Positions 6,362-12,679 of a stretch of 20,415 bases of DNA are shown here, one piece after another (the first letter of the stretch is position 1; the number at the start of each line of letters is the position of its first letter). The notes beneath the pieces were generated by a model. The model did not search any database and was not told the origin of the DNA. It saw nothing but the letters and a program-made list of their open reading frames with translations. Source of the stretch: Persicitalea sp038242095. Lineage in GTDB: Bacteria > Bacteroidota > Bacteroidia > Cytophagales > Spirosomataceae. A program made the position numbers and the translations under genes. The stretch lies in contig JBBSSJ010000045.1 in NCBI GenBank assembly GCA_038242095.1, positions 1 through 20,415 of the forward strand, read 5' to 3'.

Positions 6362-6664
6362 TCACAACTTAATCGAAAGCTCCAAGTGCCCGCCAAGTCC
6401 CAGGGTAACGATTTTTTGTAGGGTCGATAGTCGAACTTCTTTCAAATCGTTTTCGATTTTGGAGATGTACCCCTTGTTGGTTCCGCATTTCTCGGCGAGT
6501 TGTTCCTGCGTCATGCCTTTTTTGAGCCTTGCCTGTTGGATCATGAATCCCAACCTGAAGGCTTCGTATCCCTCCTCAAACTTGTCTCTTTTAGCGGTGC
6601 CTTCTTCGCCGTATTCTTCGATTATAAACTGATCCAGCGATTTCAAATTACTGTTCTCTTTCAT
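6362..6664 (-). CDS. higA: HigA-type antitoxin, XRE helix-turn-helix
   Basis: A 100-residue protein with a helical N-terminal third (SLDQFIIEEYGEEGTAKRD) and an XRE/Cro-type helix-turn-helix from about residue 39: MIQQARLKKGMTQEQLAEKC, then GTNKGYISKIENDLKEVRLS. It ends with a short hydrophobic tail (LGGHLELSIKL). In higBA systems this protein binds and neutralises the HigB toxin and represses the operon. Its start overlaps the end of the toxin gene by 17 bases, giving the toxin-first order typical of higBA. A near-perfect 18-bp palindrome upstream of the operon (7010-7027) is a fitting binding site. Confidence 0.88.
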   Translation of the reverse strand: MKENSNLKSLDQFIIEEYGEEGTAKRDKFEEGYEAFRLGFMIQQARLKKGMTQEQLAEKCGTNKGYISKIENDLKEVRLSTLQKIVTLGLGGHLELSIKL

Positions 6665-6989
6665 ACGCGTGCTTGATTTTTAATGCTTTTTCAATTTCAG
6701 ACTTCGGCGTTTTCTGGGACTTTTTCTGAAAGCCATTTGCCAATACGATTAGATTTCCTTCACTGAAGAAACAAAAGATGCGGAAGGCATCACTTCCCAA
6801 CTTAACTCGGATTTCATACAGGCCGTCAGTGCTCTCCATATGCTTCAGATAGTCTTCCGGTACCCGAGCCTGTGATTCTATGAGCCTGAAAGTCCACAGA
6901 ATTTTATCTTTCACTTTTTGACTCTGCTTGTTGAAGAAGTCAATGAAGTACTCTCTGTACAGAAAAACCTCTCTTATTTTCTTGCTCAT
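6648..6989 (-). CDS. higB: HigB-type toxin, RelE/Gp49-like family
   Basis: A 113-residue protein of the phage-derived Gp49-like/HigB family (RelE superfamily), whose members cut mRNA on the ribosome. Family features: an N-terminal helical region with FIDFFNKQSQKVKDKILWTF, the central HMESTDGLYEIRVKLGSDAF segment, RIFCFFSEGNLIVLANGFQK in the beta sheet, and KKSQKTPKSEIEKALKIK near the end with the basic residues common at the active site. Length is normal and the frame is intact. It is the first gene of the operon, followed by higA with a 17-base overlap. Its 5' region carries an 18-bp palindrome. Confidence 0.9.
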   Translation of the reverse strand: MSKKIREVFLYREYFIDFFNKQSQKVKDKILWTFRLIESQARVPEDYLKHMESTDGLYEIRVKLGSDAFRIFCFFSEGNLIVLANGFQKKSQKTPKSEIEKALKIKHAYEREQ

Positions 6990-7009
6990 GAAATGTAAAA
7001 ATAGTCAAA

Positions 7010-7027
7010 GTTGTCCAATTGTACAAC
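7010..7027 (-). promoter_or_regulatory. Putative HigA operator, 18-bp palindrome
   Basis: On the - strand the sequence is GTTGTACAATTGGACAAC: arms GTTGT and ACAAC around CAATTG, with only one non-matching pair (A and G). It ends 20 bases before the higB ATG, where repressor sites of higBA operons normally lie, and a TTTG follows directly. HigA binding is inferred. Confidence 0.55.
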
Positions 7028-7082
7028 TCTACTTTATGGTCTGCGGATAATCCGTGCTCTGTGTCCCCACAGACCTGCTGCA

Positions 7083-7124
7083 AACTTGATGGAATGGCTT
7101 TTTGCGCAGAAACGTGAGTAGCGG
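7083..7124 (+). repeat. Direct repeat C, right copy (hydrolase 3' end)
   Basis: TTGATGGAATGGCTTTTTGC, GCAGAAACGTGAGTAGCGGG encodes LMEWLFAQKRE followed by TAG, the same kind of hydrolase C-terminus as at 5888-5923. No hydrolase-like coding was recognised directly upstream in that frame. With the left copy it brackets higBA and the downstream ORF. Confidence 0.7.
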
Positions 7125-7267
7125 GCCTGCGATTGTCGGCAGTTACAGACGGCATGCGGCCAATTCAATTTTGAGATCGGTGGTCGAGAGTTTGGTTTAT
7201 GCCAATACCTCGTTGGGAATGAAAATCGTCATAACACTTTCATTTTTAGCCCAATCTGACAAATTCC

Positions 7268-7310
7268 CCTAATATTTGAAGTTTGCTTCGTCGGGTATTA
7301 CAAACAATAC
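7268..7310 (+). repeat. Composite repeat, tail-only copy 6
   Basis: CCTAATATTTGAAGTTTGCT, then GGGTATTACAAACAATACCT, resembles the tail of copy 3 (CCTAATACTTGGAGTTCGTA, ATTACGAACAACACC). The TAATATTTG here looks like a promoter box but is explained by the repeat. The DNA between 7125 and 7268 shows nothing I can assign. Confidence 0.5.
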
Positions 7311-7370
7311 CTCCTCTTTCTGCTGCTTAAGTCCGACATTCGCCTAAACGATCAACTCTTGACACCACTC

Positions 7371-8249
7371 ATGGAGAAACTGTTAATATTCGTATGGTTC
7401 ATCGTGTCGGGCACCGCCCTTCAGGCCCAGGTACGTGGGGTAAAACACGTCATTCTTATTGGCTGTGACGGGCTGGGTGCCCAGGCGATCCCGGAAGGGA
7501 ATATGCCAGAACTCAAGAAATTGATGAAGGAAGGTTCATGGTCGCTGAGCGCCCGCACGGTCTTGCCTTCTTCCAGCGCGGTAAATTGGGCGTCGATGCT
7601 AATGGGTGCCGGGCCAACCGAACACGGCTTTACCGAATGGGGAAGCAAGGTTCCCGAAATAGAGCCGGTAACAAAAACCAAGTACGGTCTGTTTCCAAGC
7701 ATTTTTAGCGTGGTAAGAGATCAAAAACCGGACGCTAAAACCGCCGTAGTGTACACCTGGGAGGGAATAAAGTACCTGATCGAACAAGACGCCATCGACT
7801 TCGTGGCTACCGGAGCAGATGACTTCACGGCTGATACGGCGGCGACCCTTATCAAGCGCGAGAAACCCTTACTCACCTTTATCCATTTCAGCGCACCGGA
7901 CGACAAACTTCATAACGATGGATTTATGAGTCCAGCTTACAAGGAAGAGCTCAAAAATGTCGACCGCAGAATAGGCGAAATCGTCAAAGCCGTCAAGGAG
8001 GCCGGAATCGCAGACCAAACGATTATCATGGTCACTTCCGATCACGGTGGAGCTGGAAAAGGACACGGCGGAAAATCGTTGGGCGAGGTTTCCATCCCGT
8101 GGATTATCGCTGGAGCAGGGGTAAAAAAAGACCAGGAGATAAAAGATGTCATCATTACCTACGATACCGCGGCAACGATCGCCTGGATCCTGGGACTAAA
8201 GGAACCGCAGCCGTGGCGAGGCAAACCTATTTTATCGGCGTTTGAGTAG
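7371..8249 (+). CDS. Exported alkaline-phosphatase-superfamily phosphodiesterase
   Basis: Starting at ATG 7371 (MEKLL, which gives a clean signal peptide ending at about ALQAQ), this is a 292-residue secreted protein of the type I phosphodiesterase/nucleotide pyrophosphatase group. Metal-site and nucleophile motifs appear in family order: Asp33 in ILIGCDGLG; the nucleophile region TVLPSSSAVNWASMLMGAGP at about residues 63-82; Asp177 and His181 in SAPDDKLHNDG; Asp224-His225 in VTSDHGG; and His232 in GHGG. Members hydrolyse phosphate mono- or diesters with two zinc ions; the substrate is unknown. The length is short for the superfamily but the core is complete. It follows a 250-base spacer with the tail copy of the repeat. 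Confidence 0.88.
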   Translation: MEKLLIFVWFIVSGTALQAQVRGVKHVILIGCDGLGAQAIPEGNMPELKKLMKEGSWSLSARTVLPSSSAVNWASMLMGAGPTEHGFTEWGSKVPEIEPVTKTKYGLFPSIFSVVRDQKPDAKTAVVYTWEGIKYLIEQDAIDFVATGADDFTADTAATLIKREKPLLTFIHFSAPDDKLHNDGFMSPAYKEELKNVDRRIGEIVKAVKEAGIADQTIIMVTSDHGGAGKGHGGKSLGEVSIPWIIAGAGVKKDQEIKDVIITYDTAATIAWILGLKEPQPWRGKPILSAFE

Positions 8250-8320
8250 TGTAGTAGGTTGCAGGAAAATTCCTTCCAATTTGAGCAACCGTTCTTGCTT
8301 GGGATCATTGCAGAAATGCG

Positions 8321-8354
8321 CGGCCCGTTGAAGGGCCCACCACCCTATTTTCCA
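8321..8354 (+). repeat. Composite repeat fragment (degenerate)
   Basis: CGGCCCGTTGAAGGGCCCAC, CACCCTATTTTCC corresponds to CGGCCCCGTTGAACGGCCCA, CCACTATTTTTCC in copy 4. Only this middle block survives. The rest of 8250-8522 holds a nested inverted repeat (GGTTGC at 8257, GCAACC at 8285) without a U-run and nothing else I can name. Confidence 0.55.
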
Positions 8355-8522
8355 TAACGCTCTTATCGACCACAAATCCTCAAAAAGCAAGCGCTTGTCC
8401 TATTTTCTGGGTTACTTCTTCCGGGTTTTCCGTTTTTGCGTGACCTAAGCCCGCCAGCCAAGCATCCGTTACGCGAAGGGAAAAGGTACACTACTGTTTA
8501 GCTACTACGAAATTCCCATTTT

Positions 8523-9863
8523 ATGAGAAACCTACTACTTGCCGTTATTTTATTAGGGACCATTTCTTGCACCTCCGCCCAAACCGTCGACACCAAGGCG
8601 CTGGACAGTCTTTTTTCGGTGTATGACCAAAAGGAATTGTTTTTCGTCGATGCGATGGTCAAGCGGGATGGCGCGCTGCTGTACCAGGGATCGGCGGGCT
8701 ACCAGGATCGGGAAGCGGGGATCAAAAACAGCCCGCAGACGCAGTTCCTGATTGGCTCGATCACTAAAACGTACACGGCCACGATCATCATGCAGTTGGT
8801 GGAGGAAGGCAAAATGAAGCTGGATGATAAGCTGGCGCGGTTTTACCCCGGCATCCCCAACGCTGATCAAATCACGCTCACGATGTTGCTCCGGCACCGT
8901 TCCGGGTTGTTCAACTACACCAGTAGCCCCACGTTTATGCAGGAAGTGGCCGGTCCCATGCCAAAGGCGCAGTTGCTGGAACGCTTCAAAACGTTGAAAA
9001 TCGATTTTGCGCCCGACGCGAAATACGAGTACAGCAACACCAACTATATGCTGCTCGGCTATATCATTGAGGAAATCACCGGCGACACTTACGAAAATCA
9101 GTTGCAGCAGCGCATCCTGACAAAGCTCGGCTTGAAGGATACGTTCTACGGACGGCCCGCTGATCGGAAGAACTTCGCACGATCCTACCTGACCGACGGA
9201 GCGAAATGGGTAGCCACCAAACCTGAATGGAACATGGACTGGGCCGCCGCCGCCGGGGGCATCGCGACGACAACCAGCGATCTTGCTCAATTTTACGAAG
9301 CCCTCTTTAATGGTAAGCTAGTTTCGGCCGAGAGTCTGGCCCAAATGATGGAAATTAAAGAAGGCTACGGGTTTGGTCTGACGACGGCCCCTTACGGGAA
9401 CAAAACATTATACGGACATGGCGGAGGCATCGAGAGTTTCTCCTCCGTTGTTTGGTACGATCCCGCCGACAAAACCCTGATCGTACAGGTAGTCAACGGC
9501 CAAAAACAACTGAGTCCCAATGACATTTCGATTCAGCTCCTGAACGCAGCCTACGGCAATCCTATTGAGTACCCCGACCTTACCGCAAAAACGACGGTAG
9601 CGGTAGAGGAAGCCGTGCTGCGCCGCTACGAGGGAAATTACGCGGCGGCGGGTTTTCCGCTGGACATCAAGGTGTCTGTCCAGAATGGTAAGCTCTTCGG
9701 ACAAGCCACCGGACAGGGCGCTTTTCCGCTCACGGCCTATTCGGAGACGAGCTTTGGGTTCGAGACCGCAGGGATTGCGATGAATTTCTTCGACAAAGAC
9801 GGCCAGCCGGCCTTCCATTTTTCGCAGGGCCCGGCGAAATTCGATTTTGTCAGGAAACCTTAG
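8523..9863 (+). CDS. Exported serine hydrolase, beta-lactamase/PBP class C fold
   Basis: A 446-residue protein of the serine beta-lactamase-like family (Pfam Beta-lactamase). The N-terminus is a signal sequence; LLGTISC could be a lipobox with Cys16, or cleavage may follow TSAQ. The three catalytic motifs are present: Ser79-x-x-Lys82 in IGSITKTYTA, Tyr170-Ser-Asn172 in YEYSNTNY, and His299-Gly-Gly in LYGHGGGIESF. A C-terminal beta-rich domain (about 350-446) of the kind that follows many of these hydrolases completes it. Relatives act as D-Ala-D-Ala peptidases, esterases or peptide hydrolases; true beta-lactamase activity cannot be inferred. It is expressed alone; upstream lies a repeat fragment, downstream the gdx-like gene. 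Confidence 0.9.
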   Translation: MRNLLLAVILLGTISCTSAQTVDTKALDSLFSVYDQKELFFVDAMVKRDGALLYQGSAGYQDREAGIKNSPQTQFLIGSITKTYTATIIMQLVEEGKMKLDDKLARFYPGIPNADQITLTMLLRHRSGLFNYTSSPTFMQEVAGPMPKAQLLERFKTLKIDFAPDAKYEYSNTNYMLLGYIIEEITGDTYENQLQQRILTKLGLKDTFYGRPADRKNFARSYLTDGAKWVATKPEWNMDWAAAAGGIATTTSDLAQFYEALFNGKLVSAESLAQMMEIKEGYGFGLTTAPYGNKTLYGHGGGIESFSSVVWYDPADKTLIVQVVNGQKQLSPNDISIQLLNAAYGNPIEYPDLTAKTTVAVEEAVLRRYEGNYAAAGFPLDIKVSVQNGKLFGQATGQGAFPLTAYSETSFGFETAGIAMNFFDKDGQPAFHFSQGPAKFDFVRKP

Positions 9864-9886
9864 GACCGTCGGACAGAAGTTATTTG

Positions 9887-9894
9887 TACTTTTG
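9887..9894 (+). promoter_or_regulatory. Putative -7 box (TACTTTTG) for the gdx-like gene
   Basis: TACTTTTG fits TAnnTTTG exactly, but the next start codon is 105 bases downstream, so the transcript would have a leader of about 100 bases. I looked there for guanidine riboswitch I, II and III signatures and found none. No -33 box is clear. Confidence 0.3.
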
Positions 9895-9999
9895 ATTTGC
9901 TAGGCTTAGCCGAAAGTTGCTACTCCCTTAACTTGTGACCGTCGCCAAACCTCAGCCCATTAGTCGCACGTTGAAAGGGTTGTTAAGGAAAATAAAAAA

Positions 10000-10317
10000 A
10001 TGAACTGGATCTATTTAATCATAGCAGGAATTTTTGAAATAGGGTGGCCTCTGGGATTGAAACTGTCGCAGACGATGTCTTCAAAAGTTATCGGGGTTAC
10101 CATCGCGGTAATTTCAATGATTGTGAGCGGTGTCTTTCTTTGGCTGGCTCAGAAAACCATCCCAATAGGAACCGCCTACGCCGTTTGGACCGGAATTGGC
10201 GCAGTTGGGACGCTGTTCGTAGGTATACTTTTCTTCGGAGACTCTTCCAGCATTTGGCGGATGCTTTCTGCTCTGTTAATAGTCGTTGGGATTGTGGGGT
10301 TAAAGTTAGCTAACTGA
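10000..10317 (+). CDS. gdx: Gdx/SugE-type small multidrug resistance guanidinium exporter
   Basis: A 105-residue protein with four membrane segments, the standard size of the small multidrug resistance family, which works as an antiparallel dimer exchanging cations for protons. Glu13 in IFEIGW is the central acidic residue. The segment IPIGTAYAVWTGIGAVG is the signature of the Gdx (SugE) branch, which exports guanidinium, rather than of the polyspecific EmrE branch. Pro17 in GWPLGLK is slightly unusual. No second SMR subunit lies next to it, so a homodimer is likely. The AAGGAAAATAAA stretch just before ATG 10000 could serve for ribosome binding. Confidence 0.9.
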   Translation: MNWIYLIIAGIFEIGWPLGLKLSQTMSSKVIGVTIAVISMIVSGVFLWLAQKTIPIGTAYAVWTGIGAVGTLFVGILFFGDSSSIWRMLSALLIVVGIVGLKLAN

Positions 10318-10404
10318 ATTCACGACAAATGAAATCGGGGAGATGGTGCTCCGTAGGCTTTCGAAGATGAACCACGTACCAAAGTATAGTACCGTCGGAG
10401 GGAT

Positions 10405-10436
10405 GGCCCGCTCCTATTTTCCAAATAGAAAAGCAG
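10405..10436 (+). repeat. Composite repeat fragment (very degenerate)
   Basis: GGCCCGCTCCTATTTTCCAA, ATAGAAAAGC resembles GGCCCACCACTATTTTTCCA, AACAGCAAAG of copy 4. The match is short and may be chance; it is the last possible copy in the window. Confidence 0.3.
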
Positions 10437-10467
10437 TTTTCCTCCCGAAAATAGGGCAACATAATTG

Positions 10468-10474
10468 TATCTTG
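10468..10474 (+). promoter_or_regulatory. Putative -7 box (TATCTTG) for the S51 peptidase gene
   Basis: TATCTTG followed by T lacks one T of TAnnTTTG and ends 11 bases before ATG 10486, giving a very short leader. No clear -33 box. Confidence 0.3.
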
Positions 10475-10485
10475 TTTTTTTAATC

Positions 10486-11226
10486 ATGAAAACACTCCTT
10501 CTCTCTCTACTACTTAGCACCAGCATGCTTCAGGCGCAAGACCAGTACATCTTTCCCAGCGGCGGCAGACCGACCAAACCGTTCATCAAGGAAATTATCA
10601 AGCTCACCGGCAAGGTACGTCCCAAGATTTGTTTCCTGCCGACGGCCTCCGGCGATAGCGAACCGGGCATTATCCGCTGGTACGAACTGGTCCACGACCT
10701 TTCGGTGGAGCCTTCGGTGCAGAAAGTATGGATCAGCTCTTACAACCAAAAAACATCCTTCGAAGAAGTGTTGCTCAACGTGGACGCCATCGTCGTGGGC
10801 GGCGGCAATACGCTCAACATGATGGCGATTTGGCAGGCGCAGGGCATCGATAAAGTGCTCAAAAAAGCGTTGGAAAAGGGCATCGTGCTGGCGGGCGGCA
10901 GCGCCGGGTCACTTTGCTGGTTCGACAATGGTACCACCGATTCGCGGCCCTCGGAGTTGAGCGTCGTGGAGGGTTTAGGCTTTTTGCCGTTCAGCCACTG
11001 TCCGCATTACCACAGCGAGGAATACCGTCGGCCGCTGTACTTCAAAAACATTGAAAACGGCATCTTCAAGCCGGGTTACGCCATCGACGATAAGGCGGGC
11101 ATTATCTTCAAAAACGGCAAAGTGTTCAAAGTCGTGTCGGTGACCGATATAGACAACGCCTACTTTGTCTCGCTGAAAGACGGTAAGGTCGTAGAGGAGA
11201 AATTGGCGGCGACGATTCTGAAATAA
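10486..11226 (+). CDS. Secreted peptidase S51 (PepE/cyanophycinase-like)
   Basis: Read from ATG 10486 (MKTLLLSLLLSTSMLQAQ), a cleaved signal peptide is obvious, so this 246-residue protein is exported; the longer reading from an upstream non-ATG codon would spoil the signal. The serine peptidase S51 core follows: CFLPTASGD, IVVGGGNTLNMM, and the nucleophile elbow LAGGSAGSLCWF with Ser139, then HCPHYH with His174 and YAIDDKAG. Classical PepE (aspartyl dipeptidase) is cytoplasmic, while Bacteroidota often have exported versions; substrate probably Asp-containing dipeptides or a related peptide, not cyanophycin for certain. The YdcZ-type gene starts 14 bases after the stop, suggesting one transcript. 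Confidence 0.87.
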   Translation: MKTLLLSLLLSTSMLQAQDQYIFPSGGRPTKPFIKEIIKLTGKVRPKICFLPTASGDSEPGIIRWYELVHDLSVEPSVQKVWISSYNQKTSFEEVLLNVDAIVVGGGNTLNMMAIWQAQGIDKVLKKALEKGIVLAGGSAGSLCWFDNGTTDSRPSELSVVEGLGFLPFSHCPHYHSEEYRRPLYFKNIENGIFKPGYAIDDKAGIIFKNGKVFKVVSVTDIDNAYFVSLKDGKVVEEKLAATILK

Positions 11227-11240
11227 GCGTACCTTGCTGC

Positions 11241-11684
11241 ATGAACCAACTCATCTGGATCCTCCTCGTCTTTGTGTCAGGCATCTTTCTGCCTATTCAG
11301 GCCGGGATGAACACACGGCTGGGTAAAGCGGCGGGCAATCCTGTATACGCGGCCATGCTTTCCTTTGTGGTGGGCACAATCGGTTTGATTATGTATATCC
11401 TGATCACCCGGCAGTCGATATCCTTGTCCGGAATCAGGGACGCGCCGGGCTACGTCTGGTTTGGGGGAATTGTGGGAGCCTTTTACGTGACCGTGACCAT
11501 CCTGGCGTTCCCAAGGCTAGGGCCGGGTGTAACGTTCGGACTAATAGTAGCCGGACAAATGATCATGTCTGTAGTGCTGGAACACAACAACATTCTGGTC
11601 GCTCAGCCCAATCCGATCAACGCCATGAAAATCCTCGGGATCGTGCTGATTATTGCCGGGGTAGTCATTATTCGGAAGTACTAG
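11241..11684 (+). CDS. YdcZ-type (DUF606) DMT-superfamily transporter
   Basis: A 147-residue integral membrane protein with about five hydrophobic segments, matching single-domain members of the YdcZ/DUF606 family in the drug/metabolite transporter superfamily. Family features are the N-terminal GIFLPIQAGMNTRLGKAAGN, then YVWFGGIVGAFYVTVTILAF and LGPGVTFGLIVAGQMIMSVV with an ILGIVLIIAGVVII end. Proteins of this size probably form dimers. Substrate unknown. It follows the exported peptidase by 14 bases. Downstream, the convergent SDR gene ends at 11753, with inverted repeats in between. Confidence 0.87.
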   Translation: MNQLIWILLVFVSGIFLPIQAGMNTRLGKAAGNPVYAAMLSFVVGTIGLIMYILITRQSISLSGIRDAPGYVWFGGIVGAFYVTVTILAFPRLGPGVTFGLIVAGQMIMSVVLEHNNILVAQPNPINAMKILGIVLIIAGVVIIRKY

Positions 11685-11698
11685 TTCGTTATTTCGTT

Positions 11699-11742
11699 AA
11701 CGCTGACAGCGTTTGAAACCCGCAATGGAATGGGCTGTCAGC
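11699..11742. terminator. Overlapping inverted repeats between convergent genes
   Basis: AACGCT-GAC-AGCGTT (11699-11713) makes a small hairpin. GCTGACAGC (11702-11710) is also an exact reverse complement of GCTGTCAGC (11734-11742), followed by TTTAT. The two pairings share bases and cannot form together. The position between two converging genes suggests termination, but the U-run is poor. Confidence 0.45.
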
Positions 11743-11752
11743 TTTATGCAGC

Positions 11753-12610
11753 CTACGCATTCAAAACATCACCGCCGTTGGGGTGCAGTACTTGTCCCGT
11801 CATATAGCTGGCGTCTTCGCAGGCCAGAAATACGTAACAGGTCGCCACTTCGCACGGCTGACCGGGCCGCCCCAAGGGGGCATCCTTCCCAAACGTCTTT
11901 ACTTTTTTGGCGTCAAAGGTCGACGGAATCAGTGGCGTCCAAATCGGGCCGGGCGCTACGGCGTTGACGCGAATGCCTTTGTCGGCCAGATTGCCGGAAA
12001 GTGAGCGCGTAAAGGCCACGATGGCTCCTTTGGTGGAAGAGTAATCGAGCAGGCTAGCGCTGCCCCGGTAGGCGGTAACAGAGGTAGTATTGATAATCGT
12101 ATCGCCTTCTTGCAAGTGCGGCAAGGCGGCTTGTACGAAGTAAAACATCGGAAAAATATTAGTGGCGAAGGTACCTTCGAGTTGCTCCTTTGAAATATCA
12201 CGGATGTCTTCCTGCGGATGCTGTTCGGCGGCGTTATTGACCAGCACATTGAGCTGGCCGAACTCGTTCATGGTTTTCTCGACCGCTTTTTTACAAAAGT
12301 CTTCCTGACGGATGTTGCCCTGAATCAGCAGACATTTTTTGCCTTCATCCTCGACCATTTTTTTGGTGTCTTGGGCATCCTGGTTTTCGTCGAGGTACAC
12401 GATGGCGACGTTGGCTCCTTCGCGGGCGAAGTGCACGGCGACCGAGCGGCCGATGCCGCTGTCGCCACCGGTGATGAGCGCCACTTTGCCGTCGAGCTTG
12501 CCGCTACCCCGGTAGTTGTCGCGGATGACGACCGGCTGCGGATCCATTGCTTTTTCGTGGCCGGGCTGTTGGTCCTGGGTTTGTCCTTTGGTGTCGATGT
12601 CGAAATTCAT
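11753..12610 (-). CDS. SDR family oxidoreductase (YhdF/Gsp39-like)
   Basis: A 285-residue classical short-chain dehydrogenase/reductase with a 40-residue N-terminal extension (TKGQTQDQQPGHEKAMDPQP) that is typical of the subgroup annotated as YhdF or general stress protein 39. The cofactor motif is ITGGDSGIG (47-54), followed by LVNNAAEQ (123-130). The catalytic set is Ser177 in NTTSVTAY, Tyr190 and Lys194 in LDYSSTKGA. GPIWTPLIPS and MTGQVLHPNGG close the fold. It probably reduces or oxidises a carbonyl with NADP(H) or NAD(H); the true substrate is unknown, and stress-linked expression is only an analogy. It is transcribed divergently from the DEAD-box gene across 69 bases. Confidence 0.92.
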   Translation of the reverse strand: MNFDIDTKGQTQDQQPGHEKAMDPQPVVIRDNYRGSGKLDGKVALITGGDSGIGRSVAVHFAREGANVAIVYLDENQDAQDTKKMVEDEGKKCLLIQGNIRQEDFCKKAVEKTMNEFGQLNVLVNNAAEQHPQEDIRDISKEQLEGTFATNIFPMFYFVQAALPHLQEGDTIINTTSVTAYRGSASLLDYSSTKGAIVAFTRSLSGNLADKGIRVNAVAPGPIWTPLIPSTFDAKKVKTFGKDAPLGRPGQPCEVATCYVFLACEDASYMTGQVLHPNGGDVLNA

Positions 12611-12667
12611 GGTGCGGTTTGGTTAGTTGATAGTGAGGGGGTTTAAAATTTTGTGCCAGTGAATAGG

Positions 12668-12675
12668 TATCTTTG
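12668..12675 (+). promoter_or_regulatory. Putative -7 box (TATCTTTG) of the RNA helicase gene
   Basis: A perfect TAnnTTTG ends only 4 bases before ATG 12680. TTTG also occurs 14 bases upstream, closer than the usual -33 spacing. If the box is used, transcription would start at or beside the ATG. This decides the helicase start: the longer reading from 12653 would put the promoter inside the coding region. Confidence 0.5.
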
Positions 12676-12679
12676 CCCC

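Noticed and set aside
7272..7280. TAATATTTG as promoter of the phosphatase-family gene
   Set aside because: The same word occurs in the tail of the composite repeat (TAATACTTG at 2371, CAATATTTG at about 4018), so it is better explained as repeat sequence; it also has one base too many between TA and TTTG.
8553..9290. Long - strand ORF (245 codons) opposite the serine hydrolase gene
   Set aside because: It is antisense to a gene with all catalytic motifs in place; the translation is rich in Arg, His and Gln and has no domain, typical of a shadow in GC-rich coding DNA.
9895..9999. Guanidine riboswitch upstream of the Gdx-type exporter
   Set aside because: The leader was inspected for the conserved loops of guanidine-I, -II and -III motifs (for example paired ACGR loops) and none is visible. 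A covariance search would be decisive.
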